Part shown: positions 46,498 through 56,467 of the stretch, one piece after another | Layout: every line of letters starts with the position of its first letter | Numbering within the stretch: the stretch's first letter is position 1 | Assembly: GCF_024580525.1 (NCBI RefSeq) | Contig: NZ_JANIKQ010000011.1 | Coordinates: forward strand, 38,378-102,377 | Direction of reading: 5' to 3' | Origin: Neisseria dentiae | Lineage (GTDB): Bacteria; Pseudomonadota; Gammaproteobacteria; Burkholderiales; Neisseriaceae | DNA length: 64,000 bases | Position numbers and translations under genes: made by a program | The notes under the pieces: model-generated | Told to the model about the DNA's origin: nothing | The model's database searches: none | What the model saw: only the letters and a program-made list of their open reading frames with translations

Positions 46498-48291
46498 CTA
46501 ACGCTCGTTCTGCCGATACCACTCGATAAACGCATCGGGCTTCACAAAGCCCAGCAGGGCTTCGCTGCGGCTGCCGTCGGCACGAACCACAAACACGCCG
46601 GGCGGGCCGAACAGGCCGTATTCTTTCAGCAGCGCCTGATGCTCGGGTGTGTTGGCGGTAACGTCGATTTGGAAAAAGCGTTCCATATCCACCGCTTCGT
46701 GCACCTGCGACTGGTTGAGCGTGTAGGCCGCCATTTCTTTGCACGAAATGCACCAGTCGGCATAAAAATCAAGCAGCACGGGCTTGGCGGGGTTTTGCTG
46801 CAAAGCCTGTTGCATGGCGGCTTTCAGTTGCGCCACATCGGTGTAAACCTGCCCGTGTGCGCTTTCCGTTCCGGCTGCGGGCGGAATCAGGGTGAGAAAA
46901 TGGTGCAGCGCGGTGGTTTGCCGGTTGGCGCTCTGATAGGCGAACCACGAGCCGCCCACCAACAACAACGCCCCCAACAACACGCACACGCTTTTCAGAC
47001 GGCCTGCCGTTTTCGGCACTTTGGCCAGCAGCAGGCCGGCGGGAATCACCATCAATAAAGTGTAAAGCGCGGCAACCAGCGGATAAGGCAGGAAAGGCGT
47101 GGCCAGATACACCGCCACCGCCAGCAGAATAAAGCCGAACGCATATTTGATGCCGTTCATCCACGCGCCCGCTTTCGGCAGAATATGGCCGCCGAACGTG
47201 CCCACGGCAACCAGCGGCACGCCCGTGCCGACGGCCAGCGCATACAGCGCCAAACCGCCGAGGGCGGCATCGCCGGTCTGGCCGATATAGCCCAGCGCGA
47301 ACGCCAGCGGCGGCGCCACGCAGGGGCCGACGATCAGCGCGGAAAGCATACCCATCACAAACACCGAAGCGATTTTTCCGCCCGAAAGCTTGCTGCTTTG
47401 GTTTTGGAAATAGCCCTGTACCGAAGCGGGCAGCTGCACGGCAAACACGCCGAACATCGACAAGGCCAGCGCCACCATCACCGCCGCCGCCGCCAACACC
47501 ACCCACGGCTGTTGCAGCCACACGGTCAGCAGCGCGCCCGTCAGCCCCGCAACCACGCCCACGGCGGTATAGGTGAGCGCCAAACCCTGCACATACACCA
47601 TCGACAGCACAAACGCGCGGCCTTTGCCGGTGTTTTTATCGCCCACCACAATACCCGACACAATCGGCAGCAGCGGATACATACAGGCGGTAAAGCTCAA
47701 ACCCAGGCCCGCGAGAAAAAACGCCAACAGGTTGGCGTTCAAATTATCCCAAGAAAGCTTGAAACCGCCCTCACCCGAACGTGCGGCCGGTTTGGCTGCC
47801 GGGCCGTCTGAAAGCGACGGTGCGGGCCGTAAAAAAGGATTGCCGCCGGTTGCCGCAGCGGGTTGGTACAACCCTTCGCCTTTAATCTCAAACGTGGTTT
47901 CGGTGGGCGGATAACACACGCCCACATCGGCGCAGCCCTGATAGCGCAAGGTTAATTTATAGTTTTGCACGGGTTTGGCATACGGCCAGTTGACTTGCGC
48001 CGCACGGTGGTAAACCGTTTGCCGGCCGAAAAACTCGTCTTCTTTTTCCTCGCCTTTGCTGAATTTCGGCGCCGACAACAGGCCGGCCGGGTTGGTGTCG
48101 GCCATCATTTTCGATTGGTAGAGGTAATAACCGTCGGCCACGGCAAACTGCACGTTGATGCCTTCTGCGGTGGCGTTCACCTGCGGCACAAACGCCTCTT
48201 CGGGCGGCAGCAGCTTGGAAGCGTCGATTTCCGCGTGCGCCGCGCCGCATAAAGAGAATAATGCAACCAGAAAATAAAGCAGTTTCTTCAT
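46498..48291 (-). CDS. dsbD: Thiol:disulfide interchange protein DsbD
   Basis: 597 residues. Signal peptide MKKLLYFLVALFSLCGAAHA. Periplasmic N-terminal domain with the Cys pair GCADVGVCYPPT (about residues 120-127), a CcdA-like membrane core of eight helices with Cys in SFTACMYPLLP and VGPCVAPPLAF, and a C-terminal thioredoxin domain DFYADWCISCKEM. Electrons pass from cytoplasmic thioredoxin to periplasmic partners such as DsbC and cytochrome c maturation proteins. The upstream ABC ATPase gene ends 80 bp away. DUS copies occur inside the gene near 46988 and 47805. Confidence 0.95.
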   Translation of the reverse strand: MKKLLYFLVALFSLCGAAHAEIDASKLLPPEEAFVPQVNATAEGINVQFAVADGYYLYQSKMMADTNPAGLLSAPKFSKGEEKEDEFFGRQTVYHRAAQVNWPYAKPVQNYKLTLRYQGCADVGVCYPPTETTFEIKGEGLYQPAAATGGNPFLRPAPSLSDGPAAKPAARSGEGGFKLSWDNLNANLLAFFLAGLGLSFTACMYPLLPIVSGIVVGDKNTGKGRAFVLSMVYVQGLALTYTAVGVVAGLTGALLTVWLQQPWVVLAAAAVMVALALSMFGVFAVQLPASVQGYFQNQSSKLSGGKIASVFVMGMLSALIVGPCVAPPLAFALGYIGQTGDAALGGLALYALAVGTGVPLVAVGTFGGHILPKAGAWMNGIKYAFGFILLAVAVYLATPFLPYPLVAALYTLLMVIPAGLLLAKVPKTAGRLKSVCVLLGALLLVGGSWFAYQSANRQTTALHHFLTLIPPAAGTESAHGQVYTDVAQLKAAMQQALQQNPAKPVLLDFYADWCISCKEMAAYTLNQSQVHEAVDMERFFQIDVTANTPEHQALLKEYGLFGPPGVFVVRADGSRSEALLGFVKPDAFIEWYRQNER

Positions 48292-48371
48292 CGTTTCACC
48301 TGTTCAGACGGCCTGAAAAATACACACTCTTTCAGACGGCCTCATTCCCCTTTTCCTTACACGCCGAAGGT

Positions 48372-49100
48372 TCAATGTTTCATCACCTGCTGCAAAAACT
48401 GCTTCGCACGCTCGTGTTTCGGGTTGGTGAAAAAGTCTTCGGGCGCGCCCTCTTCGATGATTTGGCCGTGATCGACGAAAATCACGCGGTCGGCCACTTC
48501 GCGGGCAAAGCCCATTTCGTGGGTAACGCACATCATGGTCATGCCGCTGTTGGCCAAATCTTTCATCACGCGCAGCACTTCGCCCACCATTTCGGGGTCG
48601 AGCGCCGAAGTCGGTTCGTCGAACAGCATCACGCGCGGCTCCATCGCCAGGCCGCGGGCAATCGCCACCCTCTGCTGCTGGCCGCCTGAAAGCTGGCCGG
48701 GCATGGCATCTTTTTTATGCGCCAAACCCACGCGCTCGAGCAGCTCCATCGCTTTTTTCTCGGCCTGCTCGCGGCTTTGCTTTTTCACTTTCATCGGCGA
48801 AAGAATGATGTTCTCAAGCACGCTCAAATGCGGATAGAGATTGAAACTCTGAAACACAAAGCCCACCTCTTCGCGCACTTTGTTCAAATCGGTTTTCGGG
48901 TCGGCCACGTTCATGCCGTCCACCCAGATTTCGCCGCTCTCAATGGTTTCGAGTTGGTTGACGGTGCGGATTAAGGTGGATTTGCCGCTACCCGAAGGGC
49001 CGCACACCACCACCACTTCACCCTGCTTCACTTCCAGATTCACGCCGTTAATCACGTGCAAATCTTTAAAGTGTTTGTGTACGTTTTTGAATTTGATCAT
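48372..49100 (-). CDS. Polar amino-acid ABC transporter ATP-binding protein (GlnQ-like)
   Basis: 242 residues. Walker [10 protein letters not shown] (34-42), Q-loop [11 protein letters not shown], signature [16 protein letters not shown], Walker [15 protein letters not shown] and switch His [10 protein letters not shown] all match the GlnQ/GltL/HisP group. It energises uptake of a polar amino acid. No permease or binding-protein gene adjoins it: rsmA lies 17 bp upstream and dsbD downstream, so its partners must be elsewhere. Confidence 0.9.
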   Translation of the reverse strand: MIKFKNVHKHFKDLHVINGVNLEVKQGEVVVVCGPSGSGKSTLIRTVNQLETIESGEIWVDGMNVADPKTDLNKVREEVGFVFQSFNLYPHLSVLENIILSPMKVKKQSREQAEKKAMELLERVGLAHKKDAMPGQLSGGQQQRVAIARGLAMEPRVMLFDEPTSALDPEMVGEVLRVMKDLANSGMTMMCVTHEMGFAREVADRVIFVDHGQIIEEGAPEDFFTNPKHERAKQFLQQVMKH

Positions 49101-49117
49101 TTTTTATTATCCTGTTT

Positions 49118-49897
49118 TCAGACGGCCTGTTTCACCAAATAATTGCTCAGTTTCACATACAGTTCCGGCCCGATATGTTCGGCCCTGTCTTGCGGGTTGA
49201 TGCCCACAGCCTGCAAATCTTCATCGGCGGCAATGTCTTTCAGATTGTTGCGTATGGTTTTGCGGCGCTGGGCAAACGCCTGTTTGACCAGTTTGGCAAA
49301 ATGCCCGAAATCTTGCGCCTCTCCGATCCGGTGTTTCGCCGGAATCATACGCACCACGGCGGAATCTACTTTCGGCGCAGGGTCGAACGATTCGGGCGGC
49401 ACGTCGATTAAGGTTTCCATCTCGAAAAAGTATTGCAGCATCACGCTCAAGCGGCCGTAGTCGTTGGTTTTCGGCCGCGCCGTCATGCGCTCGACCACTT
49501 CTTTTTGCAGCATAAAGTGCATATCGGCCACATCGTCGGCCACTTCGCTCAGGCGGAACAGCAGCGGCGTGGAAATATTGTAGGGCAGGTTGCCGACGAT
49601 TTTCTTTTTACCCGCCACGCTGTTGAAATCGAATTGCAGCACGTCGCCCTCGTGTATCACCAGTTTGTCGGCAAACGGCAGCGTTTTCAGACGGCCTACG
49701 ATATCGCGGTCGATTTCGACCACATACAGTTTGTCGAGCTTTTCCGCCAACGGCCCGGTAATCGCCGCCAGCCCGGGGCCGATTTCAATCACCACATCGC
49801 CGGGCTGCGGGCGCACGGCGTTGACGATGTCGTTGATAATGCGTGTGTCCTGCAAAAAATTCTGCCCGAAACGCTTGCGGGCCTTGTGTTCTTTCAT
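49118..49897 (-). CDS. rsmA: 16S rRNA dimethyladenosine transferase
   Basis: 259 residues. SAM-binding core: [21 protein letters not shown] (motif I), VVEIDRDI and [14 protein letters not shown], the NLPY adenine-binding motif, with the C-terminal helical domain after [10 protein letters not shown]. It dimethylates A1518 and A1519 of 16S rRNA during 30S maturation. It leads an operon with the ABC ATPase. A DUS lies inside at about 49684. Confidence 0.95.
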   Translation of the reverse strand: MKEHKARKRFGQNFLQDTRIINDIVNAVRPQPGDVVIEIGPGLAAITGPLAEKLDKLYVVEIDRDIVGRLKTLPFADKLVIHEGDVLQFDFNSVAGKKKIVGNLPYNISTPLLFRLSEVADDVADMHFMLQKEVVERMTARPKTNDYGRLSVMLQYFFEMETLIDVPPESFDPAPKVDSAVVRMIPAKHRIGEAQDFGHFAKLVKQAFAQRRKTIRNNLKDIAADEDLQAVGINPQDRAEHIGPELYVKLSNYLVKQAV

Positions 49898-50096
49898 GCT
49901 GTTTCTTCAACTCGGTTTTAAGCGCGTATTGTAGCGCAAAACGGCATGCCGTGCGGCGGGAGGAATCTTTTTCAGACGGCTTGGTGCGCCGCCTCTCAAC
50001 ATCTGCCGCCGAAAGGTTTATGATGCAGCCGAAGCACCGCCCGATTAAACCGACGCGCACTTTTTGTGATGCGCCCACTCCCGCCAGGAAACCGCC

Positions 50097-50603
50097 ATGG
50101 ATTTATTCAACACCCGCAGCGTTACTTTCGACGACCCCATAGAAATGCTCTACGCCTGCCACGGCAAAGTGCGCAACTTCTGCAATCAGGTGCAGATGCT
50201 GCCCGGCTATATCGCCGCCAACGGGCGCAACGATGCGGTGTTGCAGGCCGTGAGGCAGATTAGCCAATATTTCAACACCGCCGCGCCGCTGCACCACCAA
50301 GACGAAGAAGAGGATTTGTTCCCGCTGCTGCTGCGCCATTTTCCGCACACCCGCAGCAGCATCGAAGCGCTGCAACGCCAGCACGAAAGCCTGCACGCCA
50401 ACTGGGCGGCGGTAGCGCGCGAATTCGCCGAACTCTCGGCCGACCCCGCCTACCGCCTGCAAGCCGACGTGCTCCAACGCTTCTGCGCCGGCTACGATGC
50501 CCATCTGGCCTTGGAAGAGCCTTTGTTTGAAACCGGCAGAAACCTGCCCGCGCAAGCGCTGGCCGAAGCCGGAAAAAACATGGCAGCGCGCAGAAGAGTT
50601 TGA
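50097..50603 (+). CDS. Hemerythrin-like protein
   Basis: 168 residues, four-helix. Iron-ligand candidates: His in [10 protein letters not shown], His pair and Glu in [13 protein letters not shown], His in [10 protein letters not shown], and His/Glu in [12 protein letters not shown]. This matches the H-HxxxE-H-HxxxxE pattern of single-domain hemerythrins. Such proteins bind oxygen or protect iron-sulphur centres from oxidants. A very acidic DEEED cluster follows the HH. The gene is alone, with a palindromic element downstream. Confidence 0.8.
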   Translation: MDLFNTRSVTFDDPIEMLYACHGKVRNFCNQVQMLPGYIAANGRNDAVLQAVRQISQYFNTAAPLHHQDEEEDLFPLLLRHFPHTRSSIEALQRQHESLHANWAAVAREFAELSADPAYRLQADVLQRFCAGYDAHLALEEPLFETGRNLPAQALAEAGKNMAARRRV

Positions 50604-50689
50604 GGCTTGCGCATTTCAGGCCGAAACCTTTGAGAAAACACTGCAAGGCCGTCTGAAATGCTTAAATAAATACCGTTATACCCGAATAC

Positions 50690-50767
50690 CGTCATACCCG
50701 ACTTGACCCGAGTATCTGCTATTTCTTTTGAAACAAAAAGATACTCGGGTCAAGCCCGAGTATGACG
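50690..50767. repeat. Two-arm palindromic element
   Basis: CGTCATACCCGACTTGACC, a centre ATCTGCTATTTCTTTTG, then GATACTCGGGTCAAGCCCG and AGTATGACG. A well-kept copy of the window-wide family, between the hemerythrin gene and anmK. Confidence 0.85.
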
Positions 50768-50810
50768 CATATATTTTTGATAACGTTTTTTTGATTTTTG
50801 CAAAAGCTTT

Positions 50811-51914
50811 TCAGGCCGGATAGCCCGCACCCAAAACGCGCGGCCCGCGTGCGCCTGTTGCGCGGTAAGGATTGCCGTGCAGGCGGTTTACCCAGGCCGC
50901 GGCGAGCCAACCGAAGGCGGCGGCTTCCACCCATTGCGGGTCGAGATTGAGCGCGGCGGTGCTGTGCAGGTTAACGCCTCCGGCGGCAAAGCGTTTGTTC
51001 AGGCTTTCCATCAGCGCCGTATTGCGGATACCGCCGCCGCACACATAAATATTACGGGCGGCGGGTGCGGCGGCGGTTACGGCGTCGTAAATGCTTTGCG
51101 CGGTAAATTCGAGCAGGGTTTTCAGCACATCGTGCGGGTTGAGGCCGTCTGAAAGCTGCGGCAGCAGCCACGGCAGGGAAAACAGCTCGCGGCCGGTGCT
51201 CTTGGGATACGGCCGGGCAAGATAGGGGTGCGCCAGCCATTGCGCGAGCAAATCGGGCAACACCTTGCCTTCTGCGGCTTTGGCACCGTTTTCGTCGTAA
51301 GGCTGCTGCCAGACATGGTGCACCCACGCATCCATCAGCATATTGCCGGGGCCGGTGTCGAAACCGTAGGCCGCTTCGCCGGGCGGCAGCACGCTGATGT
51401 TGGCGATGCCGCCGATGTTGAGCACCACGCGCGTTTCGTGCGGGCTGCCGAACAGGGCTTCGTGAAACGCGGGCACCAGCGGCGCACCCTGCCCGCCTGC
51501 CGCCAAGTCGCGGCTGCGGAAGTCGCCCACGGTTAAAATGCCGCTTGTTTCGGCCACCAGCGCCAAATCGGCAAGCTGTATGCTGTAACCGCTTTCGGGG
51601 GCGTGGCGGACGGTTTGGCCGTGGCAGCCGACGGCGGTGATATCTTGCGGGGCGAGACGCTCGTTTTGTAATAAAGCTGTAACAATCTGTGCATATAATC
51701 CGCCGAGTTCTTGCGCCAGCAGCATACTGCGGTGCAATTCGTTGAAGCCCGTGTTCTGCAAATCGATCAGTTCGCTTTTCAAACGGTCCGTATAAGGCAG
51801 GAAGGCATGGGCTTCGGCAGCCAGCCAGCGCCCGCCCGCCATACGCACCAGCACGGCATCCACGCCGTCCATGCTGGTGCCGGACATCAAGCCGATATAA
51901 AGTTGTTCGTTCAT
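50811..51914 (-). CDS. anmK: Anhydro-N-acetylmuramic acid kinase
   Basis: 367 residues from Met 51914; the longer frame begins in DUS-containing leader. LYIGLMSGTSMDGVDAVLV is the ATP-binding start of AnmK, VGCHGQTVRH and FDTGPGNMLMDAWV are the substrate and phosphate blocks, and VCGGGIRNTALM is near the C-terminus. It hydrolyses and phosphorylates 1,6-anhydro-MurNAc to MurNAc-6-phosphate in cell-wall recycling. A DUS lies within at about 51142. Confidence 0.95.
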   Translation of the reverse strand: MNEQLYIGLMSGTSMDGVDAVLVRMAGGRWLAAEAHAFLPYTDRLKSELIDLQNTGFNELHRSMLLAQELGGLYAQIVTALLQNERLAPQDITAVGCHGQTVRHAPESGYSIQLADLALVAETSGILTVGDFRSRDLAAGGQGAPLVPAFHEALFGSPHETRVVLNIGGIANISVLPPGEAAYGFDTGPGNMLMDAWVHHVWQQPYDENGAKAAEGKVLPDLLAQWLAHPYLARPYPKSTGRELFSLPWLLPQLSDGLNPHDVLKTLLEFTAQSIYDAVTAAAPAARNIYVCGGGIRNTALMESLNKRFAAGGVNLHSTAALNLDPQWVEAAAFGWLAAAWVNRLHGNPYRATGARGPRVLGAGYPA

Positions 51915-52143
51915 GGTTTTGAGGCCGTCTGAAAAAGCTGCAATTGTAACCGATTTGACTGCCGCCGATAAAATGCCGGTATAAAACACCGGCCAAGTAT
52001 TTCATGACGCAATGCGGCAATAGCTTTATAATAAACGTTAAGAACGTAAAAGTTGCCGCCCCGCGGCGTTATTTTTTATCAACGGGCACGCCTGCGGCGC
52101 AACGTCCTGCATTCCTTTTTTATAACCCGAGGTTCACACCGAA

Positions 52144-53709
52144 ATGAACTCATCCTCCATACAAAAAATCAACTTTGCTTTTGCCGCCCTGCTGATCGGC
52201 ATGGTCGGCTATTTTATTTTCTGGGGCTTGGGCTACACCAACCACAACCACACCATGCTGTTTCTGCTGGCCACGCTGTTCGGCGTGTTTATGGCCTTCA
52301 ATATCGGCGGTAACGACGTGGCCAACTCGTTCGGCACCAGCGTGGGCGCCGGCACGCTCACCATTCCGCAGGCGCTGCTGATTGCCGCCATTTTCGAGGT
52401 GAGCGGCGCGGTGATTGCCGGCGGCGAAGTAACCGACACCATCCGCAAAGGCATTGTTGATCTGAACGAGATGCACCTCGAGCCGATGCAGTTTGTTTAT
52501 ATCATGATGTCGGCGCTGTTGGCCGCCGCCCTGTGGCTGCTGTTCGCCACCAAAAAAGGCTTTCCCGTGTCCACCACCCACGCCATTATCGGCGGCATCG
52601 TCGGCAGCGCGCTGTGCTTGGGCATGATCAGCGGCGACGGCAATACGTTTTCTTTAATCCAATGGGGCAACTTGGGTGAAATCGCCGTTTCGTGGGTGCT
52701 CTCGCCCGTGCTCGGCGGCTTGGTTTCCTATATTCTGTTTTCACAGATTAAAAAGCACGTTTTAGACTACAATACCTCAGCCGAAGAAAGCCTGAAAGCC
52801 ATCAAACAGGAAAAGAAAGCCTTTAAAGAACAGCACCGCCTATACTTTGAAGGCCTCGACGAATCCGCCAAAATCGAATGTGCCTCTGCCATGGCCCGTG
52901 ATGCGCAGATTTACGGCGAAACCGATTTAGACCCCTCCGAGCTGGAATCTTCCTACTATAAAGGCTTATACGATATCGATCACCGCAAAAGCGGCATCGA
53001 CGCCTACAAAGCCCTGCATTCCTGGGTGCCGATCATCGCCTCTCTAGGCGGCATGATGATCGCCGCCATGCTGATTTTCAAAGGTTTGAAAAACCTGCAT
53101 CTGGGCATGAGCAATGTGAGCAGCTACCTCACCATCTTCATGATCGGCGCCGCCATCTGGATGGCCACGTTCATCTACGCCAAAACCCTCAAACGCAAAG
53201 ATTTGGGCAAATCCACTTTCTTGATGTTCAGCTGGATGCAGGTGTTTACCGCCGCCGGTTTCGCCTTCAGCCACGGCGCCAACGATATTGCCAACGCCAT
53301 CGGCCCGTTTGCCGCGATTATGGATGTTTTGCGTACCGGCGACATCGGCACCCAAGCCCCCGTGCCGCCCGTTGCCATGCTCACTTTCGGTATCGCCCTG
53401 ATTGTCGGCCTGTGGTTTATCGGCAAAGAAGTGATTCAAACCGTGGGCACCAGCCTGGCCGAAATGCACCCTTCTTCAGGCTTTGCCGCCGAGCTGGCCG
53501 CCGCTTCGGTGGTGATGCTGGCTTCGCTGATGGGCCTGCCCGTATCCAGCACCCACATTTTGGTCGGCGCCGTTTTGGGTATCGGCCTGGTGAACCGCAA
53601 CGCCAACTGGGCGCTGATGAAACCCATCGGCCTGGCTTGGGTGATCACCCTGCCCGCCGCCGCCGTGTTGTCGGTAGTGTGCTTCCTGATTCTGCGCACC
53701 TTGTTCTGA
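52144..53709 (+). CDS. PiT-family inorganic phosphate transporter
   Basis: 521 residues, about ten helices with a long charged cytoplasmic loop (about 205-290). The two PiT signature repeats are [21 protein letters not shown] (residues about 55-75) and [17 protein letters not shown] (about 377-393). It imports phosphate with protons or metal-phosphate. A TATAAT (52027-52032) lies 112 bp upstream; a strong intrinsic terminator follows. Confidence 0.9.
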   Translation: MNSSSIQKINFAFAALLIGMVGYFIFWGLGYTNHNHTMLFLLATLFGVFMAFNIGGNDVANSFGTSVGAGTLTIPQALLIAAIFEVSGAVIAGGEVTDTIRKGIVDLNEMHLEPMQFVYIMMSALLAAALWLLFATKKGFPVSTTHAIIGGIVGSALCLGMISGDGNTFSLIQWGNLGEIAVSWVLSPVLGGLVSYILFSQIKKHVLDYNTSAEESLKAIKQEKKAFKEQHRLYFEGLDESAKIECASAMARDAQIYGETDLDPSELESSYYKGLYDIDHRKSGIDAYKALHSWVPIIASLGGMMIAAMLIFKGLKNLHLGMSNVSSYLTIFMIGAAIWMATFIYAKTLKRKDLGKSTFLMFSWMQVFTAAGFAFSHGANDIANAIGPFAAIMDVLRTGDIGTQAPVPPVAMLTFGIALIVGLWFIGKEVIQTVGTSLAEMHPSSGFAAELAAASVVMLASLMGLPVSSTHILVGAVLGIGLVNRNANWALMKPIGLAWVITLPAAAVLSVVCFLILRTLF

Positions 53710-53723
53710 TTTCCGGCGCAAAC

Positions 53724-53765
53724 AAAAAACCGCGTAACTTTATGTTTGAAGTTACGCGGTTTTTT
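53724..53765 (+). terminator. Intrinsic terminator after the phosphate transporter
   Basis: Stem AAAAACCGCGTAACTT/AAGTTACGCGGTTTTT with an 8-base loop and a T tract. It can work in both directions for the convergent phosphatase gene. Confidence 0.9.
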
Positions 53766-53824
53766 ATTGCCGGTTAGCGGGTTATACTATGATGCAGCCC
53801 CAGGAAACAAAACGGTTCGCAGCA

Positions 53825-54271
53825 TTATTTATCGGGCAAACCGTTTGCTGCGGCTTCCTGCAAACGTTGCTCGAAGTTGGCCAAGTCCACGCCCGCCTGC
53901 TTGGCCGCGGCAACGGCTTCCGCCACCGGCAAACCGTTTTGCACTTGATGGTAGGCCCACAGCAAAGCGCTGCGCGTGCCTGTGCGGCAATATGCCAAAA
54001 CCGGTTTTTCGGCTTGGTTCAGCAACGCTTGAAAACGGGCGGTGTCCTGCCCGCTGATTGCGGGCGCAACCACGGGCTGGTGCACCGTATTCTCAATACC
54101 GGCCTCGGCCAGCCATTGTTGCACTTGGTTAAAGGCGGGTTGGTCGTCGGCTTCGCCGTCGGGGCGGTTGCAGATCACGCTGCGTATGCCCAATGCCGCC
54201 GCATCGGCCGCATCGGCTTGGGTGAGTTGGGGGGCGATATACAGCCCTTCGGCCAGTTTGCAGATATTCAT
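53825..54271 (-). CDS. DUF442/Blh-type Cx5R phosphatase or sulfur-transferase-like protein
   Basis: 148 residues from Met 54271 (AAAGGAGCAA upstream). A phosphatase loop Cx5R is seen as AYCRTGTRSALLW (about residues 95-107), and the N-terminal strand pattern LYIAPQLTQADAADAAALGIRSVICNRPDGEADDQP is typical of the DUF442/TIGR01244 family. Relatives are linked to sulfide oxidation or biofilm growth. The biochemical activity of this copy is unknown. Confidence 0.8.
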   Translation of the reverse strand: MNICKLAEGLYIAPQLTQADAADAAALGIRSVICNRPDGEADDQPAFNQVQQWLAEAGIENTVHQPVVAPAISGQDTARFQALLNQAEKPVLAYCRTGTRSALLWAYHQVQNGLPVAEAVAAAKQAGVDLANFEQRLQEAAANGLPDK

Positions 54272-54399
54272 CGGTTGCTCCTTTTCAAATCTTCTCAATC
54301 TGTTTTTTAGTGGCTTAAATTTCAACCACTATATTTTCAGACGGCCAAATGCTTTCGCAAGCCGTTCATGCCGTCTGAAAACCGCTTACCATTCCGCCG

Positions 54400-56145
54400 C
54401 TACACACCCAACCACTGCGCCAGCAAACTGCGGTCGGCGATATGCAGAATGGCCGTATCGGCCTCCGCCGCCTGCACGGTTAAATCGGTTTCATGCAACA
54501 CGCCGTGGCGGAAATAGTGAATATGCACGGTTTCACCTATATCGAACTGCGCCCACTGCTTCTCGAAGGCTGTGCAGGCAAAGCCGTTTAGGGCGATGAT
54601 TTTGTCTTTCGGACACAACGCGGCCTGCTCGGCGCTGCCGCCGTTGAACACATGGGTTAAGGTAATGCCGTCGTTATCCTGCTTGAAACGTGCGCCCAAA
54701 TCGCTTGCCGGCTGCATCACTTCTCCGCCGCCCAAGCCGCCGCCGTGGCTGCGCGGCGCAGCCAGCCATTCCAACCTCACGCCCGCAAACTCCAAGCTGC
54801 TTTGCAGGGGAAGGTCGTCGGTGGAATATAGGGCCGTCTGAAAAAAACTGTTCAAGTCCAAGCCGGTGATTTCTTGGCAATATGCCTGCCATTGCCGCTC
54901 CTCGATGCCTTTGCCGTTTTCGCGCCAGTTGCGGTAGAGTGTCTGCATCACCGTGTCCAAACTGTGTTTGCCCGCGCTTTTGCTGCGAATCTGCAAATCC
55001 AGGCACAGCGCCGCCAACGCGCCTTTCTGATAATAGCTCACGATGGCGTTGGGGCTGTTTTCGTCTTGCTTGTAAAACTTGTTCCACGCGGTAAAACTTG
55101 ATTGCGCCAAAGTCTGTTTCAGACGGCCTTTACCCTGCTGTACGCGGGTGATGCCCTGCGCCAGCAGTTTCAAATAGGCTTCCGGCGCAATCACGCCGCT
55201 GCGGGCTAAAAACAGATCGTCGTAATAAGACGTAATGCCCTCAAACGCCCATAACTGCTCGGTATAGCTTTCGCTGTCCAAGCGGTAAGGCTCAAACGCG
55301 GCGGGCTTGATGGATTTTACGTTCCACGCATGGAAATACTCATGGCCGAACAGCCCCAGCAGCTGGATATAGGCATCGTCCGGCCCGCCCATACCGTGTG
55401 CAGGCAGGCTGTTGCGGTCGGCCAAAAGCGCCGTGCTGCTGATGTGCTCCAAACCGCCGTAAATGTTATCGCCCACATGCAGCAGAAACAGATATTCTTG
55501 AAACGGTGCCGCGCCGGCAAACATTTCCAACTCGGCCGCACATATTTTCTGCACGTCGCCGAGCAAACGGCCGCGGTCGAAATCACGGTAATGCCCGCTC
55601 AAAACGATGCGGTGCGGAATACCGCAAGCCTCGAAGTGCAAGGTTTCAAACACACCCAGCTCAAACGGATAATCGATTAGTTCGGCATAAGAGGCCGTCT
55701 GAAAAGTATGCCCGCCCGCAGCCGGCATTGTTGTGGCAATCTGCCAGCTTTCGGGCAATTGCGGAAAAGTAATCTGATGTAGCCGGTTTTCGTATCCTTC
55801 CACCCGGAGCAACAGGCAGGCACCGTCGAAAAATCCGCGCTCCGCGCTCAAAAACGAACCGCGCACGGATAAGTCAAACGCATAAACAGTGTAGTGAATT
55901 TGCCACTTCCCGCCTTGGTTTTCAACCGTCCATTCGTTTTTCGACACCTGTTCCAACACAACCGGCCGGCCATTGCAACTGGCCTCGATACCGATGATGT
56001 GGCGCGAAAAATCCCGAATCAGATAACTGCCCGGAACCCAATTGGGCAGCTTGATTTGTAAAGGACGGTTATCTTTTGAATAAAAACTCAGACAAACGCG
56101 CCACAAATGGGCGGCTGGTTCGGGGGTGAGGGTGTATTGGATCAT
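54400..56145 (-). CDS. M61-family (glycyl aminopeptidase-like) peptidase with PDZ domain
   Basis: 581 residues. N-terminal beta domain (PNWVPGSYLIRDFSRHI), then the zinc site GHEYFHAWNVKSIKP (HExxH, about residue 269) with the distant Glu in LWAFEGITSYYDDL. A C-terminal PDZ domain (VFNGGSAEQAALCPKDKIIALNG) follows. No signal peptide is seen, so it is probably cytoplasmic. It is divergent from ccoN. Three DUS copies occur within the coding region (about 54829, 55121, 55692). Confidence 0.9.
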   Translation of the reverse strand: MIQYTLTPEPAAHLWRVCLSFYSKDNRPLQIKLPNWVPGSYLIRDFSRHIIGIEASCNGRPVVLEQVSKNEWTVENQGGKWQIHYTVYAFDLSVRGSFLSAERGFFDGACLLLRVEGYENRLHQITFPQLPESWQIATTMPAAGGHTFQTASYAELIDYPFELGVFETLHFEACGIPHRIVLSGHYRDFDRGRLLGDVQKICAAELEMFAGAAPFQEYLFLLHVGDNIYGGLEHISSTALLADRNSLPAHGMGGPDDAYIQLLGLFGHEYFHAWNVKSIKPAAFEPYRLDSESYTEQLWAFEGITSYYDDLFLARSGVIAPEAYLKLLAQGITRVQQGKGRLKQTLAQSSFTAWNKFYKQDENSPNAIVSYYQKGALAALCLDLQIRSKSAGKHSLDTVMQTLYRNWRENGKGIEERQWQAYCQEITGLDLNSFFQTALYSTDDLPLQSSLEFAGVRLEWLAAPRSHGGGLGGGEVMQPASDLGARFKQDNDGITLTHVFNGGSAEQAALCPKDKIIALNGFACTAFEKQWAQFDIGETVHIHYFRHGVLHETDLTVQAAEADTAILHIADRSLLAQWLGV

Positions 56146-56467
56146 GGCATTACCGGCACGGTTAAAGTTTGTATGGCTGATTGAGTAAATTTGACTTATG
56201 TCAAGAAACTTTATGTAGTGAATCTATAATCTAACAAAATATGGCCGAAATCAACCCGCCCCGCTCGGTAAAAATTGCGGTTTTATGCCGATTCGGCTTG
56301 GTACGGCACGGGTTTTGATTTAGAATGCACGGGTTAAGCTGCCGTAAATTGCCTATCCGCGCAACAACTCGGTGTTAAATTAAGAAAAATCGGGTGTATC
56401 TTTGGTGTGTTTCAGCAAGCCGGAGCAAACCGATAAGTGTAAATTGCCATGTTTAATGGAGACCCTT
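56146..56467 (+). promoter_or_regulatory. ccoN promoter region with CRP/FNR-type site
   Basis: 322 bp without a gene. The perfect palindrome TTGACTTATGTCAA (56191-56204) is close to the FNR site TTGAT-N4-ATCAA. TATAAT at 56225-56230 gives an expected transcript start near 56238, placing the palindrome centre about 40 bases upstream, the position of class II FNR activation. The ccoN leader would be about 230 nt. Confidence 0.6.

Noticed and set aside
48303..48344. DUS pair after the ABC ATPase as terminator
   Set aside because: The two copies are direct, not inverted, so they cannot form a hairpin.
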